Positions 56,278-64,000 of a stretch of 64,000 nucleotides of DNA are shown here, piece after piece. A program made the translations under genes and the position numbers. The stretch lies in the NCBI RefSeq assembly GCF_009184865.1, contig NZ_CP045096.1, forward strand, positions 8,928,001 through 8,992,000, read 5' to 3'. The notes beneath the pieces are model-generated. The model was not told the DNA's origin and ran no database searches. It saw only the letters and a list, made by a program, of their open reading frames with translations. Every line of letters starts with the position of its first letter. Position 1 is the stretch's first letter. Origin of the DNA: Streptomyces phaeolivaceus (GTDB taxonomy: Bacteria; Actinomycetota; Actinomycetes; Streptomycetales; Streptomycetaceae).

Positions 56278-57792
56278 CTACCGGTCGTCATCGTCCTGCT
56301 CGCTCTCTCCCGTCCGGACCTCTCCCGTCCGGACCTCTCCCGTCCGGACCTCTCCCGTCCGGGCCAGCACGCCCAGCGGCACGGGCTGGGCGAACGGCCG
56401 CCGGGCCACGGCCTGTTCGCACCCGGCGATCCCCGCGACCGCGGGTCCGCACATCCGGCCCTGGCACCAGCCCATCCCGGCACGGGTGAGCAGCTTCACC
56501 GTGCGGACGTCCCCGGCTCCCAGCTCCCCGACGGCCTCGCGGACGGCCCCGGCGGTGACCTCCTCGCACCGGCAGACGACCGTGTCGTCCCGGACCTGCT
56601 CGGTCCAGTGCGCCGGCGGAACGTACACGGTGTCGAGCGCCTCGAAGAACCGCCTTAGTTCCGCACGGGACTCGGCGGCCCCCGCCCATGTGCCCGGGTC
56701 CGGCACCCACCCCCGCAGACGGGCGGCGGCCGACCGTCCGGCGATGTGCCCCTCGGCCAGGGAGAGGGCCGCGCCGCCGATGCCGGTGGTCTCGCCCGCC
56801 GCCCAGACACCCGGCACGTCCGTGCGCTGCTCCCCGTCGACCCACACGCGCTGCCCGGGGGACTCGACCCGGCAGCCGAGCGTCTCGGCGAGGTCGGTGT
56901 GCGGCAGCATGCCGTGCCCGACGGCGAGCGTGTCGCAGGGGATTCGCCGCTCGCTGCCGGGCCGCACCCGCCCCTCGGCGTCGAGCGCGGCGACGGTCAC
57001 GGCCTCCAGCCGGTCGGCGCCGTGCGCCTCGACGACGGTGTGCCGGACGAGGGTCCGTACCCGGCGGCGCAGCAACTCCACCGCGTACCCGGCCCCTTCG
57101 GCGAGCTTGTCCGCCCGGCCGGCCAGTGCTCCGGCCCGTCGCGCCAGGGCCCTCGGGCCGGTGGACTCCACCAGCGCGGCCACCGTGACGCCCGCCGCCG
57201 CGAGCCCGGTCGCCACCGGCAGCAGCAGGGGTCCGGTCCCGGCGACGACCGCCGTGCGGCCGGACACCACCAGCCCGCCCTTCAGCATGGCCTGCGCGCC
57301 CCCGGCGCTGACCACACCGGGCAGGGTCCAGCCGGGGAAGGGCAGCACCTTCTCGTAGCCGCCGGTCGCGAGCAGGACGGCGTCCGCGCGTACCTCGGCG
57401 GGCGTCTCCTGGCCGGGCCCGAGCAGGGCGTGGACGGTGAGGCGCGCGGGGCCGCCGTCAATGCCGCCGCCCTCGGGGCGGCGTTCCACGCACCAGACAT
57501 GGTGGTCCGGGAGATGGGTGACGTGCCCGGCGTCGATCTGGCGCCGGAGGCCGTCGCGCAGCCGCCGCCAGGTGCGCCACTGGTGGTGCAGGGCCCCCGG
57601 GCGCCGCGCCCCGAGCCCGGCCGCGGGCTGCCGGTAGAACTGTCCGCCGGGTGCCCGCGCGGCATCGACCACCGTGACCCGTACGCCCTCCCCGGCCGCC
57701 GCCAGGGCCGCCGCGAGGCCTGCGGGACCGGCGCCGATGATCGCCAGATGGGGTGGCCCGGGGGCATGGGAGCGGGTGGGGTCAGTGCTCAT
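56278..57792 (-). CDS. D-hydroxyproline dehydrogenase alpha-type flavoprotein
   Basis: 504-residue FAD/NAD(P)-binding protein resembling HcnB / proline dehydrogenase alpha subunits. The N-terminal motif is LAIIGAGPAGLAAALAAAGEG, followed by APGGQFYRQP; a second dinucleotide motif is VVAGTGPLLLPVATGLAAAG. A BFD-like [2Fe-2S] domain with VCRCEEVTAGAVREAV and GMGWCQGRMC closes the conserved part. The last 22 residues contain four RTGEV repeats from a 15-bp minisatellite (56305-56364). The start overlaps the ferredoxin-like gene by 11 bases. Confidence 0.88.
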   Translation of the reverse strand: MSTDPTRSHAPGPPHLAIIGAGPAGLAAALAAAGEGVRVTVVDAARAPGGQFYRQPAAGLGARRPGALHHQWRTWRRLRDGLRRQIDAGHVTHLPDHHVWCVERRPEGGGIDGGPARLTVHALLGPGQETPAEVRADAVLLATGGYEKVLPFPGWTLPGVVSAGGAQAMLKGGLVVSGRTAVVAGTGPLLLPVATGLAAAGVTVAALVESTGPRALARRAGALAGRADKLAEGAGYAVELLRRRVRTLVRHTVVEAHGADRLEAVTVAALDAEGRVRPGSERRIPCDTLAVGHGMLPHTDLAETLGCRVESPGQRVWVDGEQRTDVPGVWAAGETTGIGGAALSLAEGHIAGRSAAARLRGWVPDPGTWAGAAESRAELRRFFEALDTVYVPPAHWTEQVRDDTVVCRCEEVTAGAVREAVGELGAGDVRTVKLLTRAGMGWCQGRMCGPAVAGIAGCEQAVARRPFAQPVPLGVLARTGEVRTGEVRTGEVRTGESEQDDDDR

Positions 57793-58081
57793 GGCCCGTG
57801 CCCTCCTGGGTGCGGATCGCGTCGCCCGGCCGGAGCGGGATCAGACAAGCCCGTTGATTGGGGCGGTCGTTGACGGTGATCAGGCAGTCGAAGCACACGC
57901 CGATGCCACAGAAGATCCCGCGCGGCCGGCCCTCGCCCCGGGTGCTGCGCCAGGATGTGACCCCGGCGGCCCAGAGCGCGGCGGCGACCGTCTGGCCGGG
58001 CAGCGCATCCAGTTGACGGCCGTCGAGGGTGACGGTGAAGGCGGGCCCCGGCTCGGCCCGCGCCAACTCCATTGGTTTCAC
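57782..58081 (-). CDS. [2Fe-2S] subunit of the hydroxyproline dehydrogenase (HcnA-like)
   Basis: 99-residue plant-ferredoxin-type protein with the cluster motif FCGIGVCFDCLITVND and a later Cys in QRACLIPL. Small subunits like this connect the two flavoproteins in heteromeric amino-acid dehydrogenases (HcnABC, LhpB-type). It overlaps both neighbours (11 and 4 bases), as expected for a complex made in fixed ratio. Start at 58081; an ATG three codons later is possible. Confidence 0.9.
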   Translation of the reverse strand: MKPMELARAEPGPAFTVTLDGRQLDALPGQTVAAALWAAGVTSWRSTRGEGRPRGIFCGIGVCFDCLITVNDRPNQRACLIPLRPGDAIRTQEGTGHEH

Positions 58082-59256
58082 GTCGTGTTCCCCTCGTCCT
58101 CGTCCTCGTACGCGTCGAACCGGTCCGGGCGGAACGGCTTGAGGTCCAGGTCGGGTGTCCCGCCCCCGATGGCCTGGGCGATCAACTGCCCGGTGCCGGT
58201 GGCGAGTCCGATCCCGGCGCCCTCGTGGCCGCAGGCGTGGAACAGGCCCGGGACACGGGGGTCGGGGCCGATGGCGGGCAGATGGTCCGGCATGTACGGC
58301 CGGAAGCCGACATACGTCCGCATCGCCCGCACCCGCTCCAGGAACGGGAACAGCGCGGTCGCGCCCGCCGCCAGCGCCCGTACGACGGGCAGCGAGAACG
58401 ACCGGTCGAAGCCGACCCGTTCGCGGCTCGCGCCGATCAGTACCGGCCCGGCGGCCGTGCCCTCGACGACCGGGGAGGTCTGCAGTGCCGCCGAGTCGCT
58501 GGCCACGTCGGCCACGTAGTCGGCGGCGTACACCTTGTGCCGCACCAGCGGTGGCAGCGGTTCGGTGACCAGGACGAAGCCGCGCCGCGGGAGGACGGGC
58601 AGGGTGACTCCGGCGAGCGCGGCCAGGTCGCCGCCCCAGGTTCCGGCGGCGTTCACGACGGCCGGGCTGTGCACGTCACCCCGGTTGGTCCGTACGCCGC
58701 GTACGGCACCGTCCGGTGAGCGCAGCACCTCGGTCACGGTCCGGCCGGTGAGCAGCCGGGCGCCGGAGGCCCGTACGACATGGGCGGCGGCCAGGGTGGG
58801 CATGACCTGGGCGTCCTGCGGGTAGTACACGCCGCCCGCCGACGCGGGAGCCAAGTGTGGTTCCAGATCCGGGAGTTGCTGTTCGGTGACGGTCACCGCC
58901 TCGACCCCGGCGGCGCGTTGCCCGGCCGCGAACGACTCCAGCGCGGCGAGGCCCTCCGGTGCGGAGGCGACGACGAGGCCGCCCTTCGCCTCGTACTCGA
59001 ACGCCGCGCCCAGGCCCGGCTCGGCGGCCAGCTCCGCCCACAAACGCTGGGAGAACAGGGCGAGTTCCAGCTCGGGGCCGGGTTCCTTGTCGGAGACCAG
59101 CAGATTGCCCTCGCCGGCGCCGGTCGTGCCGCCGGCCACCGGGCCACGGTCCACCACGACGACGCTCAGGCCCGCTCGGGCCGCGTACAGGGCGCAGGCC
59201 GCGCCCACCATTCCCGCTCCGACAACCACGACGTCGCAGGTCAGTCGCTCGGTCAC
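58078..59256 (-). CDS. D-amino-acid-oxidase-like flavoprotein (D-hydroxyproline dehydrogenase beta)
   Basis: 392-residue FAD-dependent oxidoreductase of the DAAO/HcnC type. Motifs: CDVVVVGAGMVGAACALYAARAG, GTTGAGEGNLLVSDKEPGPELELAL, and the C-terminal GLFHACGHEGAGIGLATGTGQL. It should oxidise cis-4-hydroxy-D-proline and hand electrons to the [2Fe-2S] and BFD subunits. First gene of the hydroxyproline locus; GTG start at 59256. A TATGTCACA motif lies nine bases upstream. Confidence 0.9.
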   Translation of the reverse strand: MTERLTCDVVVVGAGMVGAACALYAARAGLSVVVVDRGPVAGGTTGAGEGNLLVSDKEPGPELELALFSQRLWAELAAEPGLGAAFEYEAKGGLVVASAPEGLAALESFAAGQRAAGVEAVTVTEQQLPDLEPHLAPASAGGVYYPQDAQVMPTLAAAHVVRASGARLLTGRTVTEVLRSPDGAVRGVRTNRGDVHSPAVVNAAGTWGGDLAALAGVTLPVLPRRGFVLVTEPLPPLVRHKVYAADYVADVASDSAALQTSPVVEGTAAGPVLIGASRERVGFDRSFSLPVVRALAAGATALFPFLERVRAMRTYVGFRPYMPDHLPAIGPDPRVPGLFHACGHEGAGIGLATGTGQLIAQAIGGGTPDLDLKPFRPDRFDAYEDEDEGNTT

Positions 59257-59264
59257 GGCAGTAC

Positions 59265-59273
59265 TATGTCACA
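59265..59273. promoter_or_regulatory. TATGTCACA motif before the hydroxyproline oxidase unit
   Basis: TATGTCACA is the exact complement of the motif at 56226-56234. It lies just upstream of the first gene of the minus-strand operon, the position for a GntR operator overlapping the promoter or transcription start. Confidence 0.55.
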
Positions 59274-59375
59274 TGGCGCTGTGTCGTGGAATACCCCGAG
59301 CGGGCTCGGGGCGAGGCGCGGACTACGCTGCGGGCCGTACCCCCGACACCCCGCTCCCCGGCCGAGGACACCGCG

Positions 59376-60401
59376 ATGGCACACGACAAGCCCTGCTGCG
59401 CCCCCGGACCCGAGCCGGTGGCCGAGCCGGTGACAGGGGCTGAGGTCGGGCCGCCGGCCGGGCCGGTCGGTGGTCCCGTCGACGTTCCGTCCCGAGTTCC
59501 GTCCCGAGTTCCGTCCGGTGTTCCGTCCGGCGCGGCGGTGTCGTGGGGTGGTGAGCCGCTGCTGTCGTTGCCCGGCGGGGAGTTTCTGATGGGCACCGAG
59601 GACGAGGCCGGTTATCCGGCGGACGGTGAGGGTCCGGTCCGGGAGGTCGGGGTGAGCCCGTTCCGTATCGCCGCGACGACCGTGACCAATGAGCGGTTCG
59701 GGGCGTTCGTGGCCGCGACCGGGCATGTGACGGAGTCCGAACTCTTCGACTTCTCCTTCGTCTTCGAGGGGTTCCTGCCGGCCGACCTGCGTGCCGTCTC
59801 GCCGCGCGTTCCCGGCACCCCGTGGTGGCGCGGCGTCCGGGGTGCCAGCTGGCGGCAGCCGGAAGGACCCGGGTCCTCCGTGGACGCGATCCCCGACCAC
59901 CCCGTGGTGCACGTCTCCTGGAACGACGCGCGGGCCTACTGCGCCTGGTCGGGCACCCGGCTGCCCACGGAGGCCGAGTGGGAGTACGCGGCCCGTGGTG
60001 GCCTGGAGGGGAAGCGCTACCCGTGGGGCGACGAACTCGCCCCCGGCGGCCGGCACGTCTGCAACATCTGGCGCGGCACGTTCCCGACCGACAACACCGC
60101 CGCCGACGGGTACCGTGCCACGGCCCCGGCGGACGCCTTCGAGCCCAACGGCTTCGGCCTGTACAACACCGTCGGCAATGTGTGGGAGTGGTGCGCCGAC
60201 CGGTTCAGCCCGGACTTCCATGCCACCGGCCCGCGTACGGATCCGACGGGCCCGCCCGACGGCACGGCCCGGGTGATGCGCGGCGGCTCCCACCTGTGCC
60301 ACGCCTCCTACTGCAACCGCTACCGGGTGGCCGCGCGCTCCTCCAACACCCCGGACAGCGCGGCGGGGAACATCGGCTTCCGGGTGGTGGCGGCGGTCTG
60401 A
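59376..60401 (+). CDS. Formylglycine-generating enzyme (SUMF1/EgtB fold)
   Basis: 341-residue copper-dependent oxidase that converts a Cys in sulfatases to formylglycine. The N-terminal 60 residues are Pro/Val-rich and include a 12-bp repeat (59484-59531; VPSR/VPSG). The FGE-sulfatase domain starts LLSLPGGEFLMGTEDEAGYPADGEGP. It includes TRLPTEAEWEYAARGG, NVWEWCADRFSP and RVMRGGSHLCHASYCNRYRVAAR, where both active-site Cys residues are present, so it is a true FGE and not an EgtB-like relative. ATG at 59376 with GAGGACACC. No sulfatase gene is in the window. Confidence 0.92.
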   Translation: MAHDKPCCAPGPEPVAEPVTGAEVGPPAGPVGGPVDVPSRVPSRVPSGVPSGAAVSWGGEPLLSLPGGEFLMGTEDEAGYPADGEGPVREVGVSPFRIAATTVTNERFGAFVAATGHVTESELFDFSFVFEGFLPADLRAVSPRVPGTPWWRGVRGASWRQPEGPGSSVDAIPDHPVVHVSWNDARAYCAWSGTRLPTEAEWEYAARGGLEGKRYPWGDELAPGGRHVCNIWRGTFPTDNTAADGYRATAPADAFEPNGFGLYNTVGNVWEWCADRFSPDFHATGPRTDPTGPPDGTARVMRGGSHLCHASYCNRYRVAARSSNTPDSAAGNIGFRVVAAV

Positions 60402-60416
60402 AGGGCGGCCCCGTTC

Positions 60417-60480
60417 GAATGCCCGGCCCCAGCCGGATGCCTGGCCTCGGTCCGATGCCCGGCCCCAGCCGGATGTCGGG
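60417..60480. repeat. 18-bp tandem repeat after the FGE gene
   Basis: Three and a half copies of an 18-bp unit of the form GGATGCCCGGCCCCAGCC follow the FGE stop and run up to the SDR remnant on the other strand. Confidence 0.7.
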
Positions 60481-60483
60481 CAC

Positions 60484-60756
60484 TCAGGCGCCCGGCGTGG
60501 ACCGCCGGACCGGTCTCGTCGACCGTTGGACCGCCCTGACCCGGCGGTCGAACTCGCGCTTGGGCAGCGGCATCAGCACGCTGCCCAAGCGGACCAGGGC
60601 CCGGGTGCCCGTGTCCGGGCAGATCGTGAAGCGCCCCTGTTCGATGCCCTTCACGATCGCCTCCGCGACCTTCTCCGCCGTGAGGGGCTTGATCGTGCCG
60701 CCGACCACACGGGTCTCCGCCGGCTTCCAGAGGTTCTCCTCGCGCGCGGGTGTGAT
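60484..60756 (-). pseudogene. C-terminal remnant of a short-chain dehydrogenase gene
   Basis: The minus strand encodes PAREENLWKPAETRVVGGTI then KPLTAEKVAEAIVKGIEQGR and FTICPDTGTRALVRLGSVLM. This matches only the C-terminal third of SDR enzymes similar to 3-ketodihydrosphingosine reductase (cf. ENLTKPPETxxI...KPISAEKVA). The Rossmann glycine motif and YxxxK are missing; sequence upstream of about 60756 is unrelated Arg-rich frame. Most likely a truncated remnant. Confidence 0.65.
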
Positions 60757-60866
60757 GCCCCGGCCACGTACCACCCGCACCCGACGACCCACCGAAGCCC
60801 CCACGGCGAGAACTCGAACGCCCCACTCGGCATGCCCACAACGGACAACCCCCTGACACTGACCCC

Positions 60867-62714
60867 ATGCCAGGACAGCCCAGCCGCATCGAGGACTACG
60901 CCCTCATCGGCGACCTCCTCACCGCCGCCCTCGTAGGCAAGGACGGCAGCATCGACTGGCTCTGCCTCCCCCGTTTCGACTCACCCGCCTGCTTCGCCGC
61001 CCTCCTCGGCGACGAGGACAACGGCCGCTGGCGCATCGCCCCGGCGGACGAGAACGGCCCGTACTCCCAGCGCCGCTACCGCGACGACACGGCGATCCTG
61101 GAGACGGAGTGGGAGACGACCCGCGGCCAGGTCCTGGTCACCGACTTCATGCCGTGCCGCAAGACCGGCGCCCCCAGCCTCGTACGCATCGTCGAAGGCA
61201 TCTCCGGCACCGTCGACATGCGCATGGACCTGCGGCTCCGCTTCGACTACGGCCGGGTCCTGCCCTGGATGCGGCGGCGCGGCGGGGCGCTGACGGGCAC
61301 CGCGGGCCCCGAGTCGGTCTGGCTGCGCACCCCCGTACGGCCGGTCGCCCACGGCACCGCCCACACCGCCGTCTTCCCGGTCACCGCCGGCGAACGGATC
61401 CCCTTCGTCCTGACCTGGCACCCCTCCCATCTGGCCGCCCCCCGCCCCCTGGACGCCTTCGAGGCACTGCGCAGCACCGAGACGTACTGGCGCCGCTGGC
61501 TGCGCAGACTGACGTACGACGGGCCGTACCGGGACGCCGTCGCCCGCTCCCTGATCACGCTCAAGGCGCTGACGTACCAGCCGACCGGCGGGATCGTCGC
61601 CGCGCCGACCACGTCCCTGCCGGAGGAGATCGGCGGCGTGCGGAACTGGGACTACCGGTTCTGCTGGCTGCGGGACGCGGGCATGACGCTGGAGGCGTTG
61701 CTGCGCAGCGGCTTCAAGGCCGAGGCGGACGCCTGGCGGGGCTGGCTGGAGCGGGCGGTGGCGGGGCGCCCCGAGGACGTGCAGATCATGTACGGCATCG
61801 CGGGGGAGCGGCGGCTCACCGAGTGGGAGGCCGACTGGCTGCCGGGGTACGAGGGGTCGCGCCCGGTACGGATCGGCAACGCGGCTGCCGCGCAACGGCA
61901 GTTGGACGTACCCGGTGAGGTGATGGACGCCATCCATCTGGCCATCGGCTGCGGTCTGCGCCCCCGCAAGCATCTGGCCTCGCTGCAGGCGGTGTTCCTG
62001 GAACACCTGGAGCAGGTGTGGTCCGAGCCCGACCAGGGGCTGTGGGAGATGCGCGGCGCCCCCCGCCACTACACGCACTCCAAGGTGATGTGCTGGGTGG
62101 CCTTCGACCGGGCGGTCAAGCTGGCCGAGTCGCACGCCCGGCCGGGCTGGGTGGAGCGGTGGCGCGAGGTCCGCGACCGTATCCACCGCGACATCTGCGA
62201 GAAGGCCTACGACCCGGAGCGGAACACCTTCACCCAGTCGTACGGCTCCCCGGAACTCGACGCCGCGCTGCTGCAGATCCCGCAGACCGGGTTCCTGCCG
62301 GCGGACGACCCGCGGGTGATCGGCACCATCGAGGCCGTCGAGCGTGAACTCCTCCAGGACGGGCTGGTGGCCCGCTACTCGGTGGGCACCGCCGACTCGC
62401 CGGACGGCCTCACCGGCGGCGAGGGTGCCTTCCTCGCCTGCTCGTTCTGGCTGGCGGACGCCCTGCGGCTGATCGGCCGCGAGGACGATGCCCGCGCCCT
62501 GTACGAACGGCTGCTGGAGCTGCGCAACGACGTGGGCCTGCTCTCCGAGGAGTACGACCCCCGCGCCCGCCGCCAACTGGGCAATTTCCCCCAGGCGTTC
62601 ACCCATGTCCCGCTGATCCGGGTCGCCTACGAACTCGACCGGCACGCCCTGGACGCCCGCCGTGAGGACCCCAAGGCGCCGCCCGGCGGGCCCTCCGGCG
62701 CGAAGGAGGGGTGA
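60867..62714 (+). CDS. GH15-family glycoside hydrolase (glucoamylase/trehalase-like)
   Basis: 615-residue cytoplasmic hydrolase with an N-terminal beta-sandwich (about 1-230) and an (alpha/alpha)6 barrel. Signatures: IEDYALIGDLLTAALVGKDGSIDWLCLPRFDSPACFAALLGD, SLPEEIGGVRNWDYRFCWLRDAGMTLEALL with the general acid region, and GLLSEEYDPRARRQLGNFPQAFTHVPLIR with the second catalytic Glu. Similar actinobacterial enzymes hydrolyse trehalose or maltooligosaccharides. ATG at 60867. The K+ channel gene starts three bases after its stop. Confidence 0.93.
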   Translation: MPGQPSRIEDYALIGDLLTAALVGKDGSIDWLCLPRFDSPACFAALLGDEDNGRWRIAPADENGPYSQRRYRDDTAILETEWETTRGQVLVTDFMPCRKTGAPSLVRIVEGISGTVDMRMDLRLRFDYGRVLPWMRRRGGALTGTAGPESVWLRTPVRPVAHGTAHTAVFPVTAGERIPFVLTWHPSHLAAPRPLDAFEALRSTETYWRRWLRRLTYDGPYRDAVARSLITLKALTYQPTGGIVAAPTTSLPEEIGGVRNWDYRFCWLRDAGMTLEALLRSGFKAEADAWRGWLERAVAGRPEDVQIMYGIAGERRLTEWEADWLPGYEGSRPVRIGNAAAAQRQLDVPGEVMDAIHLAIGCGLRPRKHLASLQAVFLEHLEQVWSEPDQGLWEMRGAPRHYTHSKVMCWVAFDRAVKLAESHARPGWVERWREVRDRIHRDICEKAYDPERNTFTQSYGSPELDAALLQIPQTGFLPADDPRVIGTIEAVERELLQDGLVARYSVGTADSPDGLTGGEGAFLACSFWLADALRLIGREDDARALYERLLELRNDVGLLSEEYDPRARRQLGNFPQAFTHVPLIRVAYELDRHALDARREDPKAPPGGPSGAKEG

Positions 62715-62717
62715 GCG

Positions 62718-63188
62718 GTGCTTCCCGGGTTCTTCACCAGGGCCGTCGAGCTGCTGCTCGGCCGGGACGGCAAGGGCCGCCCCCTCCATCTGCAGGCGGC
62801 GGGCGCCGCCACCGCCGTGCTGGTCGTGGTGATGCTGCTCGGCTCCTGGGCCGTGATCGTCGCCGAGCACGGCGCGCCGCGCGCCAATCTCACCTCGTAC
62901 CCGAAGGCTTTGTGGTGGTCCGTCGAGACGGCCACGACCGTCGGCTACGGCGACTTCTTCCCGGTGACGCTCTGGGGCCGGGTCGTCGGCGCGGTCGTCA
63001 TGGTCGTCGGCATCACCACGTACGGCATGGTCACCGCCGCCCTCGCCACCTGGTTCGTGGGCCGGGAGCAGAAGCGGCATGAACTGACCCACCGGGCACA
63101 TGAGTTGTGCGACGAGACCGCGCACGCCCTGCACGAGCGGTTCGACCGGCTGGAGCGGATGCTCGGCGCCAAGGGGGACGGCGACTGA
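62718..63188 (+). CDS. Two-TM potassium channel protein
   Basis: 156-residue ion channel subunit. TM1 is about residues 28-48 (AGAATAVLVVVMLLGSWAVI); the pore helix and filter follow in LWWSVETATTVGYGDFFPV (TVGYGD selectivity filter); TM2 is VVGAVVMVVGITTYGMVTAAL. The C-terminal helix is charged (REQKRHELTHRAHELCDETA) and may form a coiled coil, but there is no RCK domain. GTG start at 62718, separated from the GH15 stop by three bases, so probably co-transcribed. Confidence 0.94.
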   Translation: MLPGFFTRAVELLLGRDGKGRPLHLQAAGAATAVLVVVMLLGSWAVIVAEHGAPRANLTSYPKALWWSVETATTVGYGDFFPVTLWGRVVGAVVMVVGITTYGMVTAALATWFVGREQKRHELTHRAHELCDETAHALHERFDRLERMLGAKGDGD

Positions 63189-63336
63189 CCGCCGACGCCC
63201 GAAGCCGCGTGGGTCACCCCCGACCCGATGTCCACCCCTCGGACGGCGGGACCATTTCGCGGACACCCTCTTGACGCACGGCGTGGTCGGCTCGACACTC
63301 CAGGTGGGGTATTTCCTAGTGAACAGGTAGGGAATG
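63189..63336 (+). promoter_or_regulatory. Promoter region of the sulfur-type leader and GST-fold gene
   Basis: Contains a plausible -35 TTGACG (63270-63275) with GACACT 17 bp later, and a dyad ATTTCCTA/TAGGGAAT spanning about 63310-63335 that could be a repressor site. The dyad ends at the leader start codon. Confidence 0.45.
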
Positions 63337-63459
63337 ATGGGGCGCCTGAAGCCGGTGATCACTCGTGTGCCGCTCAGGCGCCGGCCGTCCCTCTTTCTGA
63401 CCTCCCGCCGTCACATCGATCTGCTGCGTGTCTGCGGCGCGGGAAGCCCCCTGGCCTGA
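63337..63459 (+). CDS. Sulfur-type leader peptide (RRHIDLLRVCG motif)
   Basis: Small frame of 40 codons from ATG 63337 (in-frame GTG starts at 63355 and 63367), ending TGA 63459. The C-terminal half reads LFLTSRRHIDLLRVCGAGSP. This matches the (S/R)R-x-H-(I/V/M)-D-L-x-R-V motif with a following Cys known from actinobacterial leader peptides placed before sulfur and thiol genes, where ribosome stalling at the Cys codon is thought to sense cysteine supply. It precedes a thiol-dependent enzyme gene by 87 bases. The start is uncertain; the motif is clear. Confidence 0.75.
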   Translation: MGRLKPVITRVPLRRRPSLFLTSRRHIDLLRVCGAGSPLA

Positions 63460-63546
63460 GCCGTCGGCGTCGCGCGCCACCGCGCCCTCGCCCCTCGTGT
63501 ACTCGCGTCACCACGCGACCGCGCACCAGATCCCCCGGGGAGACAC

Positions 63547-64000
63547 ATGTCCGCCATGCCCGTCCACGCCCTGAACGCCGTTCCGTCGCCGCGCCCCCTG
63601 CCCTCCTTCCGGGGCAGGATCGGCTGCGACGCGCGCAGCGGCCACTACGCCGTGCCGCGCCGCTACCGGCTCCATCTGTCGCTGTCCTGTCCGGGCGCCC
63701 TGCGCATCGCCGTCGTCCACAGCCTCCTCGGGCTGGCGGACGTCTGCCCCGTGACCCTCCTGCCCGCCGTGCCCGACGGCCCGAACGGCGAGCACCCCGC
63801 GCTGCGCCCGCTGTACGAGGCGAGCGCCCACCGCTACCCCGGGGCGGCCGTGGCGCCCGTCCTCAGCGACGACTGGTCCGGACGGATCGTCAGCACTCAC
63901 GCCCCCGACATCATGCGCGACCTCGCCCGGCGCTTCGGCGGCAGCCGGCCCGAGCTGTACCCGGCGGGCGCGGAGGCCGAGATCGAGGGCGTCACGCGCC
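63547..64000 (+). CDS. GST-fold (glutathionyl-hydroquinone-reductase-like) protein, 3' truncated
   Basis: The frame stays open to the window edge (151 codons seen). After a short Pro-rich start, RYRLHLSLSCPGALRIAVVHSLLGL places a Cys (residue 48) at the catalytic position of the ECM4/YqjG family (CPWAHR in the archetype). RYPGAAVAPVLSDDWSGRIVSTHAPDIMRDLARRFGG corresponds to the second half of the thioredoxin-like domain. In actinobacteria the thiol partner would be mycothiol. The GGGGAGA ribosome-binding site is 4 bases before the ATG. A leader peptide upstream suggests control by cysteine. The C-terminal helical domain lies outside the window. Confidence 0.8.
   Translation, partial: MSAMPVHALNAVPSPRPLPSFRGRIGCDARSGHYAVPRRYRLHLSLSCPGALRIAVVHSLLGLADVCPVTLLPAVPDGPNGEHPALRPLYEASAHRYPGAAVAPVLSDDWSGRIVSTHAPDIMRDLARRFGGSRPELYPAGAEAEIEGVTR

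Noticed and set aside
53584..59256. Dihydrodipicolinate (lysine) pathway role for the DapA-like gene
   Set aside because: The neighbours are a hydroxyproline epimerase and a three-part D-amino-acid dehydrogenase; the context fits imine deamination in hydroxyproline breakdown.
60981..63362. 793-codon minus-strand frame opposite the GH15 and K+ channel genes
   Set aside because: Antisense shadow of two strongly supported genes; no recognisable domain.

Overview
The window is a stretch of a Streptomyces-type actinobacterial chromosome. It is extremely GC-rich, with GTG, TTG and probably CTG starts and many 4-base stop/start overlaps. It carries a complete hopanoid cluster in the order I remember for S. 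coelicolor SCO6759-SCO6771, a conservon (cvn) operon, and Streptomyces-style MITE-like intergenic repeats. There is no phage, CRISPR array or intact transposon. Both edges cut genes: an HdeD-like membrane protein at the left and a GST-fold reductase at the right.

Layout. 1-4559: HdeD-like protein, an anti-sigma-type ATPase, then on the minus strand idi, a GNAT/CDF pair and galE. 5132-12167: a tightly overlapping plus-strand operon (CDP-alcohol phosphotransferase fusion, nucleotidyltransferase, glycerol-1-phosphate-dehydrogenase-like enzyme, second CDP-alcohol phosphotransferase, GT2 glycosyltransferase, TagG/TagH-type exporter). It probably makes and exports a polyol-phosphate glycopolymer and is the least understood system here. 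12721-26616: the hopanoid operon (hpnC, hpnD, small ORF, hpnE, polyprenyl diphosphate synthase, shc, hpnG, hpnH, ispG, dxs, hpnO-type aminotransferase, XRE-cupin regulator, small membrane protein). It couples extra MEP-pathway enzymes to squalene formation, cyclisation and side-chain extension; idi at 1245 serves the same precursor pool.

26930-39000: mixed catabolism and cell wall: a tyrosine phosphatase, GH36 alpha-galactosidase, a LysM/M23 cell-wall peptidase behind a ydaO-type c-di-AMP riboswitch, a PL11 rhamnogalacturonan lyase with a DUF6250-type partner, an SGNH esterase, TetR regulator, Glu/Leu/Phe/Val dehydrogenase and an NAPE-PLD-like metallohydrolase. 39208-43579: a conservon (CvnA-D) with a fifth GAF gene. 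43765-46020: tdh-kbl threonine degradation, followed by LysR, XRE-cupin, GNAT and YjbR-like genes.

48745-64000: a split transketolase pair with a MerR/SoxR-like promoter, tRNA-Pro(GGG), a decayed metallo-beta-lactamase-fold remnant, a TPR protein and a Nudix-like protein. Then comes a complete minus-strand hydroxyproline catabolic locus (three-component oxidase, deaminase, epimerase, GntR regulator) whose two transcription units are preceded by the same 9-bp motif. The right end has a formylglycine-generating enzyme, an SDR remnant, a GH15 enzyme, a K+ channel, and a sulfur-type leader peptide before a GST-fold gene.

All family assignments are from reading the translations; no database search was possible. 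S. coelicolor locus numbers are from memory.
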